DNA from: Lepturacanthus savala
Lineage: Eukaryota > Chordata > Actinopteri > Scombriformes > Trichiuridae
DNA length: 64,000 nucleotides
Assembly: GCA_030544235.1 (NCBI GenBank)
Contig: CM060465.1
Coordinates: 32,034,988-32,098,987 of the forward strand
Direction of reading: 5' to 3'
The notes under the pieces were generated by a model that saw only the letters and a list, made by a program, of their open reading frames with translations, searched no databases and had not been told where the DNA came from. Positions 1 to 13,024 of the stretch are shown piece by piece. The first letter of the stretch is position 1. Every line of letters begins with the position of its first letter. The translations under genes and the position numbers were made by a program.

Positions 1-660
1 TATTATTGTACTATTATTTGACCTGTTAAAATAAAAAAAGTACGTTTTATTCATATATCACAAGAGAAAACCTCAGCTACACTAAATAAAGTACTTTTAT
101 CTGTAGTAAAACACAATGTTACTGTTACAGCATCAATATATATCATCGATATCCATATCAAGTTTTATATAGTAGTAGTTTTATATAATATCAGTAGTAG
201 GGCTGCAGCTAACCACTATTTTATATTTAATTTAAATTTGAGCTGTTTGTGTAATTGTTTATTTGGCTCATTTATAATCTACTACAGTGAAAAATTTAAA
301 ATTTTAATTATGAATTTTTATTTTTGTATTTTATTCTTGATTTTTGTTTTAATTTAAACATTTCAATTTTAATTCTTAATTTTTATTTTAATTAGCGGTT
401 TTAAATTGTATCTTGATGCTTTTAATATTTTATGTAAAGCACTTTGAGTTATCTTGTTGAAATGTGCTATACAAATAAACTTGCCTTGCCTTTTTAAACA
501 TCCTACAGAATATATTCATGTTCTGGAATGATCCTCAGTGGGATTTCTATGATTTTATAGACAAATAATTGATCTTTGAACGCTTATCATACAATAACTG
601 AACTTTGCATTGCAGATAATTGAGCTTATTTCAAGTTTTTTTTTTTTTTTGGCAACATTT
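1..660 (-). mobile_element. Dispersed repeat family X, minus-strand copy, cut by the window edge
   Basis: The sequence is the reverse complement of 8915-9348 and 47445-47828. Shared blocks include the ACCTGTTAAA end, the ATCAATATATATCATC block, and GAGCTGTTTGTGT. The copy is interrupted at about 300-491 by another element's 3' tail. Other copies lie at 19960-20158 and 27290-27503. No coding capacity was seen; it behaves like a non-autonomous transposon or the non-coding part of a larger element. Confidence 0.65.
300..491 (+). mobile_element. LINE/SINE-type 3' tail nested in repeat family X
   Basis: GTAAAGCACTTTGAGTTATC followed by GAAATGTGCTATACAAATAA and CTTGCCTTGCC is a common fish retroelement 3' end. 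It interrupts an otherwise continuous repeat X copy, so it inserted later. Confidence 0.55.
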
Positions 661-999
661 TAACAATTTTGCTCAACATAAATTGCTTCTGACTCTTCTG
701 TAGTCACCTCACATGTTGTAGGTTTCTTTTGATACCAGGTTTAAGTACAATAACCTTTGTGGTTGTAGAGATATTCCATATTTATTATAATTTATAACAG
801 GAAACCTGAAATATGATTGATTATTTTAAAGGCTTAATGGTACATCTTTACTTGGAAAGAATTTGGAGAAAACTTGAAGCTAAAGGCACTGATATAACTT
901 CACTGTATCCTCAGGGTTTAAAAAAAAACCCTTTTCTTTGGTAGAGATGAGGATGAGAGGAGGAGGTTTCTATACATCCATCTGTCCAGGAAATAAAGC

Positions 1000-1460
1000 A
1001 CGATGAGTTCATCTCAGCCGTCACGCAGCTATGGTTTCATCTAAGTGGCCACAGCCCATCTGCTCCCAGCATGAAAGGTCGCTGGTGACCATTGATCCTT
1101 TATTGATTCCATGAATTGTTTAATGACCACCAAAGGTCAATTAATTAACCATTTGCTGCATGTTTTAATTGCCCTGGGCTAATTTAAGCCCACCTGATTA
1201 ATTCTGGGTCCCCGATGATGGTGGAAACGGACCTCGCCGTCAATGGTGGGGATTAGAGGCGCAACAATGGATGACAGATGACTGACAGAGCACCGAGTGG
1301 CTTTGGAAAGCTATGCCGATGTTTGCATTGTAGATTTTAATGAGCATATTGTGTCAATGGACTCCGCATGATGAACTCACCATATTGCTGTAATTTACTC
1401 CAGACGGCCGCTGGAACATATTGTACAATCTCTTGTTATTTTTGGGAGCTCAACCTTGTC
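1000..1460. promoter_or_regulatory. Candidate conserved non-coding element
   Basis: This non-repetitive block of balanced composition lies in AT-rich spacer and is dense in homeodomain-type cores (TTAATTAACC, CTGATTAATT, TTTTAATTGC) and short near-palindromes such as TGGGCTAATTTAAGCCCA. No exon-like frame is present. The look is typical of vertebrate developmental enhancers; conservation itself could not be tested. Confidence 0.35.
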
Positions 1461-2880
1461 AAACAACAAAGACTGAGTGGATGTAAGGTTGAGTTTGTTT
1501 CCTAAAGATGTGAGACTTAAAACAAATTAGTAAAATTCAATCTCACACAAGGGAATCAGGACAGTATATTCAGTATATTATTACAGGATGTATGCTGGTA
1601 GTATTATGTGTATGAAAAGTCTGATATATCATGTTCCTCTGTGCTGTAGAACTCCATTATTGTCCAAAAACTATGTCAGTGAGCCACATCACAAGATTAT
1701 GGTCCTGTTCTATTCTATTATTTTACTATCATTATTAAAGCTTATTATAACTTCACCCATTATTTCCACTTGATATAACTCTGTAATCACCAAATTAAAC
1801 ACAAATAGATCATGAAAAATAATGAGATGATTAGACTATGAAGCTGAAATCACTCCTCATTATATACACGTTGCTGTGAAATCTTCTTTACTGTTAAACA
1901 CAGTAATGTTACTCTAAATGATAAAACACAATAAATCACAGTAGTGAAATAATTACTGAGTTATAATATATTTAATCACCCAATACTGTGAATACAACTG
2001 AAATAACAGTATTTATTATTTTTATAAAGCCACAATAATCTAAACAGAAGTACAATACTTCTACTGTAAAAAATAATAATTGCATTAACTTTCTGGGTAA
2101 TTGCTGTCAGTTGGTTACCATAAATTCTCCACCTTGTATTTTACTGTATAGGGAGGAGTGAATCAGTGATTTCAGACTCAGGCCTTTTTCAAGGCGGACA
2201 CACAGGTGTTACTAATGACATTAACAATGGCTGCGTGTCCCTGTGACACTGTGACAGTGAACATTCACAATACCAGGACCCTGAAACTGGAGCAGCCAAA
2301 TAGGCATTCGGCCATTGTTTGTTTAATTGTTTACACCTGTGCTTCCACTGCGTTATGTCAAAGTTTCTTCCATGAAAAAAAAAAAGTTAAAAGTCCGATG
2401 GGAAGGATTTTATAGCCAAGGTTGTCGGATGAGAGCCAAGAGTCACAGAATTATAGGCACCGCATCCACATACATCAACTTTTCCGTTGTTAATGTCAGG
2501 GATTGATTTAAGAAGTGAATTTCACGTCTACCTCAACTCAGGCTGTATAAAAACTAATGGGTGAAATACAATTATTCATTTTAATGATTTTTTTTGTCAG
2601 CTGAGAAGTTAAATGTTCCGTAACTTTGGTGACGAACACAATGTCTCTAATTCTTTAACAGAAAAACATGACATTAACGTATCTTGTATTTTATTCCACA
2701 TCTTGCTAAAGTTAAGTGCATTATCTCATCTAAAACACACCAGAAATGTGATTTGTCATCCAAACATGATTAAGTTTGTCCTTTATTCTTTATTTTTCTT
2801 CTAAATTTGTTTAAATGTCTGAAAAATGATCACATACAGCACTGTTATAAAACTTAATAGCAGAGCAATATGTAATAAAC
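1461..2880. other. Spacer, nothing recognised
   Basis: AT-rich unique sequence. Three open frames of 60-70 codons look random. Confidence 0.5.
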
Positions 2881-3345
2881 ACCCTAAATACCATCACCAA
2901 TATATAAAAAATATATAGTAAATGCCTATACACATCTGTGTTATTGCTATATGTTTATTTTAAAAGTGCACATGGAAAAATAAATAAATAAATTACACAT
3001 GGTTACCTAATCTATATACATTATTATGAATTATATAAATATCTTAATATAAATATATTAAGAGTATAATACAAGTATAATAAAAATAAACTGTATGATA
3101 ATATGAGGAAATAGAAAAGATATAATAAATATATATGTATACAAAATAAAATATTAAATATTAATAAGGATATATCTATACATACTCATCCATACTTATA
3201 CACACACATGTACAATAATAAATAGTATTGAAAATATGTAATATTATATTTGACTATAAAAGTTATATATAGTAATAGACGTATATACATACAAACGATG
3301 ACCAAAACTATAACAAATGATTTTTCCTCATCATTTCATTACAGT
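2881..3345. other. Very AT-rich spacer
   Basis: Nearly all A and T with scattered ATATAT and AATAAATA runs. No gene, no clear transposon ends. Confidence 0.6.
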
Positions 3346-3439
3346 TCTTATTTAAATTCCTGTTATTGAGATTTCAGCTTTTTTTCATTCCTCACAGTGA
3401 CACAACTAGAGTGTGAATGTTCTTTGTATTAAACGCTGA

Positions 3440-3440
<1 letters not shown>

Positions 3441-3489
<49 letters not shown>

Positions 3490-3495
3490 ACACAC
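3441..3495. repeat. (CA)n microsatellite
   Basis: About 27 CA units with one interruption (CATA). Confidence 0.95.
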
Positions 3496-4010
3496 CTCAG
3501 TGTGTGTCAGGTGTCGGCTGTTTCCTGTTGACTGCTGGTTAATCTGAGCGTTTGGTGGCATCACTGTCACTCTTTTGTTTGTGATCAAATACAGGCCTCT
3601 GCTATCAGCCCTTTGACCTGCGAGAAAACCCCACAGACTGTTAGTGTGTGTGTATGAGACTGCATGTGGTTGTGGTTTATGTCATTAAATAGCGGATTTT
3701 CTAACTTAAAGCAGAGCAAATGGCTTGTCAGTGCCTCCTCTGATTGATTAAAGACAGGTTCTATTGGATCAGGGCCGTCACATGCTGGTGATTCTTTGTA
3801 GATTTGTGGTTTTAAAGAAGCGGATTTTATAATATAACAGCAGAGAGCAGTTGTTTGGTTTGCTAAACCTGAATCATTTATTTCCTATGTTATAAATTAA
3901 CTTTAAGGAAATGGGTGATTTAAAAGTTTCTTTTTTACTCCAACTAGAACTCAACAATGATCATGTCTTTTCCAGCTTAGATGCATAAGTGAGTTATAAA
4001 TAGCTCTATG

Positions 4011-4645
4011 TTTTGGATTTCTATGTTCTATGTCATATTAAATTAATATCAAACATATATATTAAATATCATAAATGTATCTTTTATGGTCTTGTAGTCT
4101 TCTGATCTCATTTATTCTTTGCAGCTGTATTAGACTTTTCTGCTTTATGCGATCTATAAATCAGATGCTTATGTCTCTGAAACGCAAGAAAAACCATCCT
4201 GTTAAATCATCACCCTATTAAAATAATAGCCTAAGGTCAAGTGATTTTTTGGCCTGAATTATCTCTTGATGATACTGCCACATCTAGTAAAATCACTTTA
4301 GGCCCTATAGGACAAGGGCCATTTTACTTTTTTCCCCCCAAATCAATTTTTTTTTTAAATTTTACTTTATTCTTCAGGCAATTTTTCAAGCTTTCATGAT
4401 GGCAGCTGCTTCAAACAGTAAAACAATCTATGGTGCAGAAGAATCTCTAAACATGATTCTTTAGACTATAATGTCTTATAGTAATTTAGACTAAATTCCA
4501 CAAGTTGTCTTTTAATAATAATTTAATATAAAGTGCTGTGCATATCAATAAATTCAGTAAATATGTAGCTAAATATAAAGAAATAAAGGAAGTTCCAGGA
4601 TCTTCAGTTCATTAAACATGTGTCATCACTTCATTGAACATTTGT
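4011..4645. repeat. Mosaic dispersed repeat W, longest copy
   Basis: Blocks of this segment recur elsewhere: 4060-4190 matches 49964-50097 (AAATGTATCTTTTATGG), 4205-4470 matches 18260-18600 (TGGCAGCTGCTT), and 4510-4640 matches 16990-17130 (GCTGTGCATATCAAT). The other copies carry only one part each, so this one appears the most complete. No coding capacity. Confidence 0.55.
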
Positions 4646-5288
4646 ATGAGTTATGTTCAATAAAAACAGGACCTGACATTAGTTTAATTTAACTCCAGGT
4701 AATGTACATTTAGAGTTTCACTACAGAATGAAAGTACAGTTTAATCCAGGTTTAAAGTTGAATAAAGTCACACTAGAATGTTCAAAAATGTCATAAAGTC
4801 ACTTTAATCCTTAATGTTACATAAGTGACACACAACGTTCTATGTATGTCCACAGATATTCACTGTCATGGCCTTTTTGATTGAAATGGAATAATATTTT
4901 CTGCATTTGATAAGTTTTTGAGTTTTTCCAAACTTGAAAAAACGACTTAGGCCATTATTTTAATATAGAGATGATATGACATATCATCATAACAGCTCCA
5001 GTTCTGGGTCATTTTTCACATTATTAACCACTTGCACCAGCAGGAGGCGATGGTAGTCTGCTGGACATTCAACAGAAAGTCATTTTTCCTCTTAGAACAG
5101 GAACGTGAACATCCGAACACAACCATCTTCTGTTTATTATTATATTAAATACAAGCTAAATGGACAGCCAGTATATTTTCTTAAAGGGGGGAATGTGAAA
5201 AGCAGGTTCAAATACAATATTATACCCTAACTTTAAAATCTATATCTTTTCTTTTTCCTTCTTTCCAACTGGTCTGTCTCAACATGCA

Positions 5289-5289
<1 letters not shown>

Positions 5290-5339
<50 letters not shown>
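5290..5339. repeat. (CA)n microsatellite
   Basis: About 24 uninterrupted AC units. Confidence 0.95.
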
Positions 5340-5343
<4 letters not shown>

Positions 5344-6379
5344 GAGGCCTACCTCAGTGGAGCAGCCCACCTCTGGTCAGCCACACCCTTGTTGGAGAGA
5401 ACTGCCTCTTTGTTTGGGTGTGTGTGTGGACCGTGTGTGTGACATTCGTGTGATTGTGTGTGGACGGTGAAAGGCCACTCTGTGTAAAGAGGTGGCGGCC
5501 GTGTTGTTATGGTAGCACTTTTCATACTCCATGTGAAGGTAATGGGGTTCATTTCCTGAAACTCTTGTATTTCTGTATTCGCAAGAACCAACACGCGTTG
5601 TGACCTTGACAGCGAGAGTATTTTTGGAACATACGGGCTCCTCGCTCTACAAAGGGCTGTTCAAAGGCCACTTCGTTTTCAAGGTTATGTTTTGAGTTAC
5701 ATTTAAATTAGAGATTATGTTAGACAGGTGGTATTTGTGTCTGGTTATGGTTTAGATTATAGGGTATTGTGGTGGGTGGTTGGGTTTTTATTTTTCCAGG
5801 TTTTTGAGGTATCTGTAGCTGTGTTTCTGCCTCCACCCCAAGGCAAACAATGTTACCTGAGGTATACATTAAAGTATACATTAAAAAGAAAAAAGAAAAA
5901 TCCTGGCACCATCTTTTCTTTTTTTCTTTCCAGAAACCATATACCCTTTTCTCTGGGGGAATCCAGCGAATACTCATATTTCATTGGGGCGAGTTTAGTC
6001 CCTAAGAAAACTGTTGACAGTGTGCTTTTGTCATTGTGTTTCTGAAAAGCAAAAAAAAAATATGCTTATTTATTTGCAAGCAAGATTTCAATGTAGTGAG
6101 TGCCACAAAAATACTAAACAAAAGATGTAAATAGGGAAAAAGGTGTTGTTCTTTTTGTAATTTAGGGGAAATAAAGCTATTATATTTTATGATAACGTCC
6201 CCTACTAAAGACGTTAGAAAATCTAAATGTAGTTTTCTTTCTTTTTTTGACTGTCAGGGAAATTTATAAAAATATATTGAACCTTTATTCACTTGTGGTT
6301 TTCAGATACCAAAGGGGGGCAGTAGAGGTCCACTTCCTTTTCTGTGTCCTGGTGAGTTGAACCTGTGGAGAAAACCTTG

Positions 6380-6383
<4 letters not shown>

Positions 6384-6467
<84 letters not shown>
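6384..6467. repeat. (CA)n microsatellite
   Basis: About 42 uninterrupted AC units. Confidence 0.95.
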
Positions 6468-6469
<2 letters not shown>

Positions 6470-6869
6470 ACAATCTATCCACAGTGAGTATGTCCAGAAA
6501 TCACTACAATCACACCCTCTTACTGCGACTGTGTATGTGTCACTATAACCTAGAAGGCCACAAAAGGAAGAGTCACTTCTTATAAAGCTGTAGGTTTTGG
6601 GGTAAACTAGAGGGGGCAGGGGCAGGCATTTCTCTACACTTCCACCTATTGTTCTCACCTCAGGTAAAACAAACAAACAAACAAATTCTGAATCTAACAA
6701 TGCCTGCAAACTGCCGGCTGTTGCCAAGGATATAGTCAAAATAAAGTAGCGTGTGTTTGTGTGTGTTGAGCAGATGCAGATTCCTGGAGGTTCAGGGACC
6801 TCTGCACTTTCCCGTTAATGAGTCGAAATGCTTCCTCTTATTGTGTCATGGCACACTGACACATACGAA

Positions 6870-6894
<25 letters not shown>
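6870..6894. repeat. (TG)n microsatellite
   Basis: About 12 TG units. Confidence 0.9.
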
Positions 6895-6900
<6 letters not shown>

Positions 6901-7574
6901 TGTGCGAGTTTGGAAAAGCAAGAAGAAAGAGGAGGAAAAAAAAAGACGGAGTGTGTAAAAGTTGAGAGTAAAAGTAGCCGTGAGGCAACAATTACTTTCA
7001 GGGAATGATGAATATGTTTGAAGATTGCAGGCAGTGATTGACACAACCTGAGGCCCATGAAGATAACCCGAAGAGATAAGACAGGAGGGATATTTTAACT
7101 GGACAAGCGTTTGAAACATGTCACTTTACAAGAAAAACTGCTGAATAAGTGAGGTAACCGACAGGTCCACACAGGCACTGATTTGTTTTTTTTCCACTCT
7201 ATGTGAATGTACCGTTTCCAACAAAAGAAGACGATGATCTGCAGAAGCAAAAATAACGAGAAGTCGTAGAAATATGTTTTGCTGGAAGTGTCCAGCGATA
7301 TATAATAATAAGCTGTTTTCACTCAGGACTTTCACATCCTGTAGAAGCTGATGTTCCTGGTTGTGTAACAGTTCATGACCTTCACCTTCTGTTTGGCCCT
7401 GTAATGGAGACAGAGATGGGGAAGACCTTCATGTTTTCTGCTTCTTCTGATTTCTGCATTCCATTCAAAATAATCTGCAAAATGGTTTAAATCGCGTCAG
7501 TGGGATTTGAAACAGTTGTAGATTTTATTTTTAATAGTGTCGTGTGTAGTATTCGTGTTTTGGTATTCCAGCTT

Positions 7575-7840
7575 TGTATAGTGCATTGCAAAACAAGTTA
7601 AATTATCTTGTGTTTTTGGTACCATTAGTCTTATATTATATAGAATTACCTTATTCCACAGGCAGATAATTTATCTTATTTCAAGATGTTTCTGTCTCGA
7701 AACAAGATCAACATTTTCTTAGAAAACAGACTAAATTGAAAAAAAACTTGAAATAAGCTAAATTCTACTCAATATTGGACTAATTGTATGAAAATCAAGA
7801 TATTTTCACCTGTTGAGATTCACTTTTTGCAGTGTGCTGT
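7575..7840. mobile_element. Palindromic MITE family Y, copy 1
   Basis: The left end has CATTGCAAAAC and the right end has TTTTTGCAGTGTGC. Internal inverted blocks are CAGATAATTTATCTTATTTC and CTTGAAATAAGCTAAATTCT. It is collinear with copies at 11770-12150, 31015-31262 and 63616-63786. Confidence 0.65.
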
Positions 7841-7857
7841 CTTAGTCTCCCTTACTG

Positions 7858-8160
7858 ATGGTGGTGGAAAGTAATCACACTAATCACAATAAGTTTTTTG
7901 AGGGACTCAGAGGGATAATTAACATTAAACTAATGATAATAATGTTTCTTCTTATTCATTATGAGTAATATCAAAGGAAACTTTTACTTAATTCATTAAA
8001 ACCAAATAAGAAAAGCACTAATGTAAAAAACAATATCCCTAATTTATTGTGAGTAGTGTATTTTATTCAAATAGTGTGTATACTTACTTATACTTAATAC
8101 TATACTACTTTTTATCTACTTTTCAGAGGGAAACATAATACTATTAGTGGTTAAAAGAGA
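7858..8160. mobile_element. Fragment related to the hAT-like element at 28880-29630
   Basis: It starts GATGGTGGTGGAAAGTAATC and shares ATTATGAGTAATATCAAAGG with the right half of the 28880-29630 element. The ends are eroded. Confidence 0.45.
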
Positions 8161-8812
8161 GTATTAAAGCACTATATGATACAAATTACTTTTTTAAAGC
8201 TTGGATCACAAGTTTTTCAGATTTATATTAAAAAAAACAAGCAGTATTGAGCATTCTTCAGTGTCCATTGAGCAAGGCAGCAGTGGAGCTGTGGCTGACA
8301 GGCGTGGTGCCATGGCTGGATGTATCAGGGCTGTGTTGAAACAGAAATGGTATACATCCGCTCTTGAACCCAGTGTGTGAGTAGGACTTCTCTCCCTCTC
8401 GTTAACGTGATGTAGTGTCTGTATGTTATTCAGCAAACCTTCCTGTTCCTACCGCAGCACGTCTGGAGAACTGGATCCCTGTGTCTTTACATGGCTGCAG
8501 TAATTGGTTGGTTTCTATGTGGAATCATGGCCGTATATCAGTCATAATTTAGCTTTAATTGCAGCTGAGGTATTGCAGAAATCCCACATTTACTGCACCG
8601 AGCAGAGTCGCCCCCAGTAGAGAAGAGTGTAGAAGGAACTAAAATGTCATGAGGAAAAAAGCATGATCTTGATCCTCTTTTCACATCCAACTATTTTTGA
8701 AGCTTATTCAGTTGTAGATTATTAGTCTCTCGTCCTCCAATGACTGATAAAGTATGAAAAATCACCTGCCACTAATACTTTTAATACAATCTTATGTCAT
8801 CTGTCATCTTTC

Positions 8813-8814
<2 letters not shown>

Positions 8815-8859
<45 letters not shown>
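8815..8859. repeat. (CA)n microsatellite
   Basis: About 22 AC units. Confidence 0.95.
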
Positions 8860-8860
<1 letters not shown>

Positions 8861-8914
8861 TAGTCACATTTATTTAGAGGAGAAATGCATATATATATTT
8901 ATATAAAACATTTG

Positions 8915-9348
8915 TTTTACTACAGATGAAAGTACTTTAACTTAAGACCAAACTGACCCAAATTAGAGGAAAAAACAAACTTGAAATAAGCTAAATTATC
9001 TGCAATGCAAAGTTCAAATATTAATAAGAGATCAAAGATCAATTATTTGTCCATAAAATCATAGAAATCACACAGATTATAACCAATAGGACCAATTGAA
9101 TAATGATACAAACAGCTCAAGTCTCTAAATAGTGGTTAGTTGCAGCCCTACTACTGATATTATATTATACTATTGTCTTATTGTATTGATGATGTTGATA
9201 TTGATGATATATTTTGATGCTGTAACACTAACATTGTGTTTTACTACAGATTAAAATACTTATTTAGTGTTGGAGCTGAGGTTTTTATTCAATATATGAA
9301 TAAAACTCAATACTGTATCAAGGTTTTTAGTATTTTAACAGGTTAAAG
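8915..9348 (+). mobile_element. Dispersed repeat family X, plus-strand copy
   Basis: It contains TAGTGGTTAGTTGCAGCCCT, the ATTGATGATGTTGATATTG block and a terminal TTTTAACAGGTTAAA, as in the copies at 1-660 (inverted) and 47445-47828. Confidence 0.65.
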
Positions 9349-9689
9349 GTGCCTTACTTGCCTGTTTTTGGCCTAGCAGTGTCAGAAAAGTCACACCCTT
9401 TAGAGATCTGGGGTCATTCAAGTACAAACACTCCTGGAGGAGGGGGGCGGCTACTTTTAACTTCCTCTCCTGTTGTGACATCACAACTGGAGCCATTTCA
9501 AATTTCACTTCATTCATTCCTCTTTCTTGGGTGGTCTCATTTCACAGTCCTGTTAGACCTAAATATTTACACGCGAGCACTGAAAACATGTTTTTTTTTC
9601 TTAATATTATTTTTTTTAAATAAGAGGGCCCCTTTACATCTCAGCAGTATCCGTTTGCACAAATATTCCTAAACATTAATTTCTTGTTA

Positions 9690-10330
9690 TTGCGGTCTCT
9701 GCTTGGCTCGGACCTTTACCAGGTGTCACCAGTCTCGCTTCACCGCGACTTCCGTGAATGGCACAAACACACTCGTTCACACTTGAACTCTCACAGCCCT
9801 GCACACAGTACGCTGTATATCCGACTTTATGAATGATCATTTAAATATACAACCCCGTGTTTCCATGTCCCTGGAGGTTCCTGCCAAGCTGTCACTGTGT
9901 GTGTGTGTGTCCTCAGTGCACCTGCGTTGGCATCGGACGACACGCCTGGTCCCCCGCTGACATCACGCCCTCCCGCCACATCCGCCCAGGCAGCCTCCTG
10001 CCTAACGTCGTGCTCAACTGTGAGGGCTTTTTCTCGTCCAGCGGGCGCATGTCATGGGTTTAGCTATGAGTTCATTTCCCAGGCCGGGGTCCAGGGGATG
10101 TTTAATTTGGCCTCGGGGGGGTGAGGGGCTTTTTAATCGTTTCACCGAAGTGGAGGTGACGGCGACGTGTTTATACGCCGCTCGTTTCGGAAAGGAAGCG
10201 AGTGTGTGTTTGCGGAGGGAGCTGATGGGAGGAGGTAGCACACTTTTAAACACCTGCTGGAGACTTCTTATTAGTTCTATGTGTGAAAGAGGACAAGCAG
10301 TTGCATTGCCTTAAGTTAGCGCCCTGAGTA
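9690..10330. promoter_or_regulatory. GC-richer unique block (candidate regulatory)
   Basis: CpG frequency rises here relative to the flanks (CGTTTCGGAAAGGAAGCG, GACGGCGACGTGTTTATACG). Overlapping open frames exist on both strands but none has plausible splice sites, domains or codon bias, so I do not call a gene. Confidence 0.3.
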
Positions 10331-10574
10331 CCGCGGCGTGTGTCTAATTACAGACTGTAAAGAGTGACGTAACGTGCAAATGGCTGAGCTGCAGGGGAAA
10401 AAGGATGAGTTTTGTCCGTTGTAAACATATACACAGGAATAGGGAGTAAATCTCCCACCGGTTTCCACCTCCTTTCCCGCCCTCTGTCCTGCTTTGTTCA
10501 AATGGTTGAGAGGATTAGTCAGTGATAAGTGACATCAGGCTTGAAAAGTTGGACCTTGACCTCATGAGGCAACT

Positions 10575-10640
10575 TAACACACACACACAAACACACGCAT
10601 GCATGCGCGCTCGCACACACACACACATACACACACACAC
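10575..10640. repeat. Interrupted (CA)n tract
   Basis: CA runs broken by GCATGCATGCGCGCTCG and CATACA. Confidence 0.85.
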
Positions 10641-10780
10641 TCTGTATATACACATAAAATGTTGACTCATGCCACAGAGGCAAAAAAACTATGATATCAT
10701 CTTGACGACTATGTACAGGAGGGGGCAACTGCAGGGGGTGCGGCTATTGTTTGGTGTGAATTTGTTGGCTGCTAAGGTGT

Positions 10781-10783
10781 GGA

Positions 10784-10814
<31 letters not shown>

Positions 10815-10816
10815 TG
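10781..10816. repeat. (TG)n microsatellite
   Basis: About 14 TG units followed by TATG and TGTGTG. Confidence 0.9.
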
Positions 10817-10937
10817 AGAGAGCATGTGAGTGTGATTCAGAGGCTGCAGGCAGAAACAGTCTGACTCACCGTCTGTCTGCAAGAGGTGACTTTCCGTCCG
10901 TCTCAGTTTTCCCGCCAAAATCTCCTCCACTGTTTGT

Positions 10938-10948
10938 CCCCCCCCCCC

Positions 10949-11024
<76 letters not shown>
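10938..11024. repeat. C11 run plus (CA)n microsatellite
   Basis: A run of 11 C is followed by about 37 CA units. Confidence 0.95.
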
Positions 11025-11769
11025 ATAGTACTAACCCCCCCTTCTTTCTCTCTTTTCTTGTCTCCTTGGGCTTCATTCTATCAGTTCTGACCTTTGACCC
11101 CCTGCCCCTGTTGACTCAAGAGGCCAGGAGAAGCAACTGAGAGCTCCTCGTGCCTCTGGCCAGAAATAGAGCTCGCAGAAATTGTGTGTGTGTGTGTAGG
11201 GGTGATGCAATGCAATGAAACTGAGGTCAGAGGTAAAAAGAAAATGTACTATATCTTTGCATTTTGTGTGAAGCATAATGCCAGGATAGTTTGTAGGACT
11301 GTTAATTATTCAGGTGATTTTTTTCGAACAAAAAGAAAGATGGAAATCTGGGACTATTAGGAAATATTTGAAAAATGAAAGTAATGATTAATCAGTTCAT
11401 ACACCAGGGCAATTCAAGGTACTTTACATAGTTCTAATGTTGAGAAAAGAGATGGATAAATGTGGTAAATGAAGTACTAAGTAGTATAAGTAGAAGGGTT
11501 TTTTGTCCTGTAAACAGTGTCGGATTTAAACAGGAACAACAACTTTCCTCAATCTGCAGCTACTGTATTAGTGAAAAGCAGCACTGTGTGTATTTTTGGA
11601 TAAAAACTTAAAAACCATAAAATGCCAAGCAGCTCTTAAGACAAACAGAGGCTGTGTCTGGTTCTCTGACTGTGGTGTTAACACTCGTCAGGTGAAGGAA
11701 GCATGGAGTGAAAACAGGAACATGACGATCAGAAGAGGAAGCGGAGAACTTTTCCATTTTATCTACGTA

Positions 11770-12150
11770 AAAACATTGCAAATACTGAAATCTTTACAGG
11801 TGAAGATATCTTGGTTATCTTATTCCACTGGCAGATAATTTAGCTTATTTCAAGGATTTTTTTTCTTGAATTTAGTCAATTTAATCCTTTTTAATGAAAT
11901 CTTACTCTTGTTGACCAAATTGACCCAAATCAGGGAAATAATTGAAATAAGTTAAATTATCTGCCAGTGGAACAAGATATTTTTTATTTTTTTGCAACAT
12001 TTTCTTAAAAAAAAAAAATTAATTCAAGAAAAAAACTTGAAATAAGCTAAATTATCTGCCAGTGGAATAAGCTAATTCTATAATATAGTCAAATATTGGA
12101 CTAATTGTACCAAAGACAAGATATTTTCACCTCACATTTCGCATTGAGCG
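11770..12150. mobile_element. Palindromic MITE family Y, copy 2 (best palindrome)
   Basis: Two arms of about 36 bp (about 11818-11853 and 12036-12071) are exact or near-exact inverted copies built on GGCAGATAATTTAGCTTATT. Outer blocks with GATATCTT and AAGATATTTTCACC also pair. This is a palindrome type common in fish non-autonomous DNA transposons; the superfamily is not clear from the sequence. Confidence 0.7.
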
Positions 12151-13024
12151 ATCTTTTTCTCATTATTCTGTTCAAAGGATCATTTAGTTTAGCCATACAA
12201 GTTGCATAATCAGTTGCATAACTCAAGAGAAACTTCCTCCTAACCTGCTGAATGGACCCGCTCAAATACATCTGAACCACAGGTGTGGAAAATTACCAAA
12301 CACATGAGCAACAGGAGTAAAGGCGAGCAAATGATAAACAGGGAAACTAATATATTGCATCATAGATAAGCCCAGTGTGTACCTGTACACCACACTTTGT
12401 GTACTTCTCAGCTCCATTTCTGTGACTTCATACAGTCTCATGTGCAACAACAACAGCAGGGTGTTATGTTTCCAGGTTGGGAGACTCGTATCCAGCGTAT
12501 TCATTTCATTTTATGCAGCGCAAACAGTCGGAGGAAAGCTGAGATTTGGTTGGAGGGGTTGTAGCTGTTTCTGATCATCTTGAAGTCATTCAAGTGTCAT
12601 ATAACAACACTTACAATGTGGATTAATGGATTCATGTATACAGTATAAAAATGCAATGGATTTTAGCTGCTTACGACGCAAAATAAGGTGATTTAACATC
12701 AGTTAAGTAGTTCCTGATGGCCTCCTCTTACAGAATAATTTTAGTTCTATTTATAGAGTTGTTTTATCCTTCCTCAAGAATGTGTTTTATTTGCTCTGTG
12801 CTTTCAAGTGGTTAAAAATCAAAAGAAATGCAATGAAAAGAAAGATGGTGAGGGGAGGTGATAAGAGATAAACAGTCGTAAAACAAGTGAACCAACATAT
12901 CAAATTATGTCAGGGCCGACTAAGGTGATGTGTCGTTTCAGGACTCCTGAAGGTTATTTCTGTTCCTCGTTGCCCTTTACAACATAAAAAAGACAAATAT
13001 TTTGTTTATTTTAAGGTTAAATTA

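Larger units (their letters stand above)
4646..7570. other. Spacer with microsatellites
   Basis: Apart from the CA and TG tracts listed, I see no gene or repeat. The 145-codon frame at 6302-6739 (minus) is largely read through the CA tract. Confidence 0.5.

Noticed and set aside
6302..6739. 145-codon minus-strand frame
   Set aside because: Half of it is Cys-Val repeat from the CA tract; the rest has no domain or splice context.
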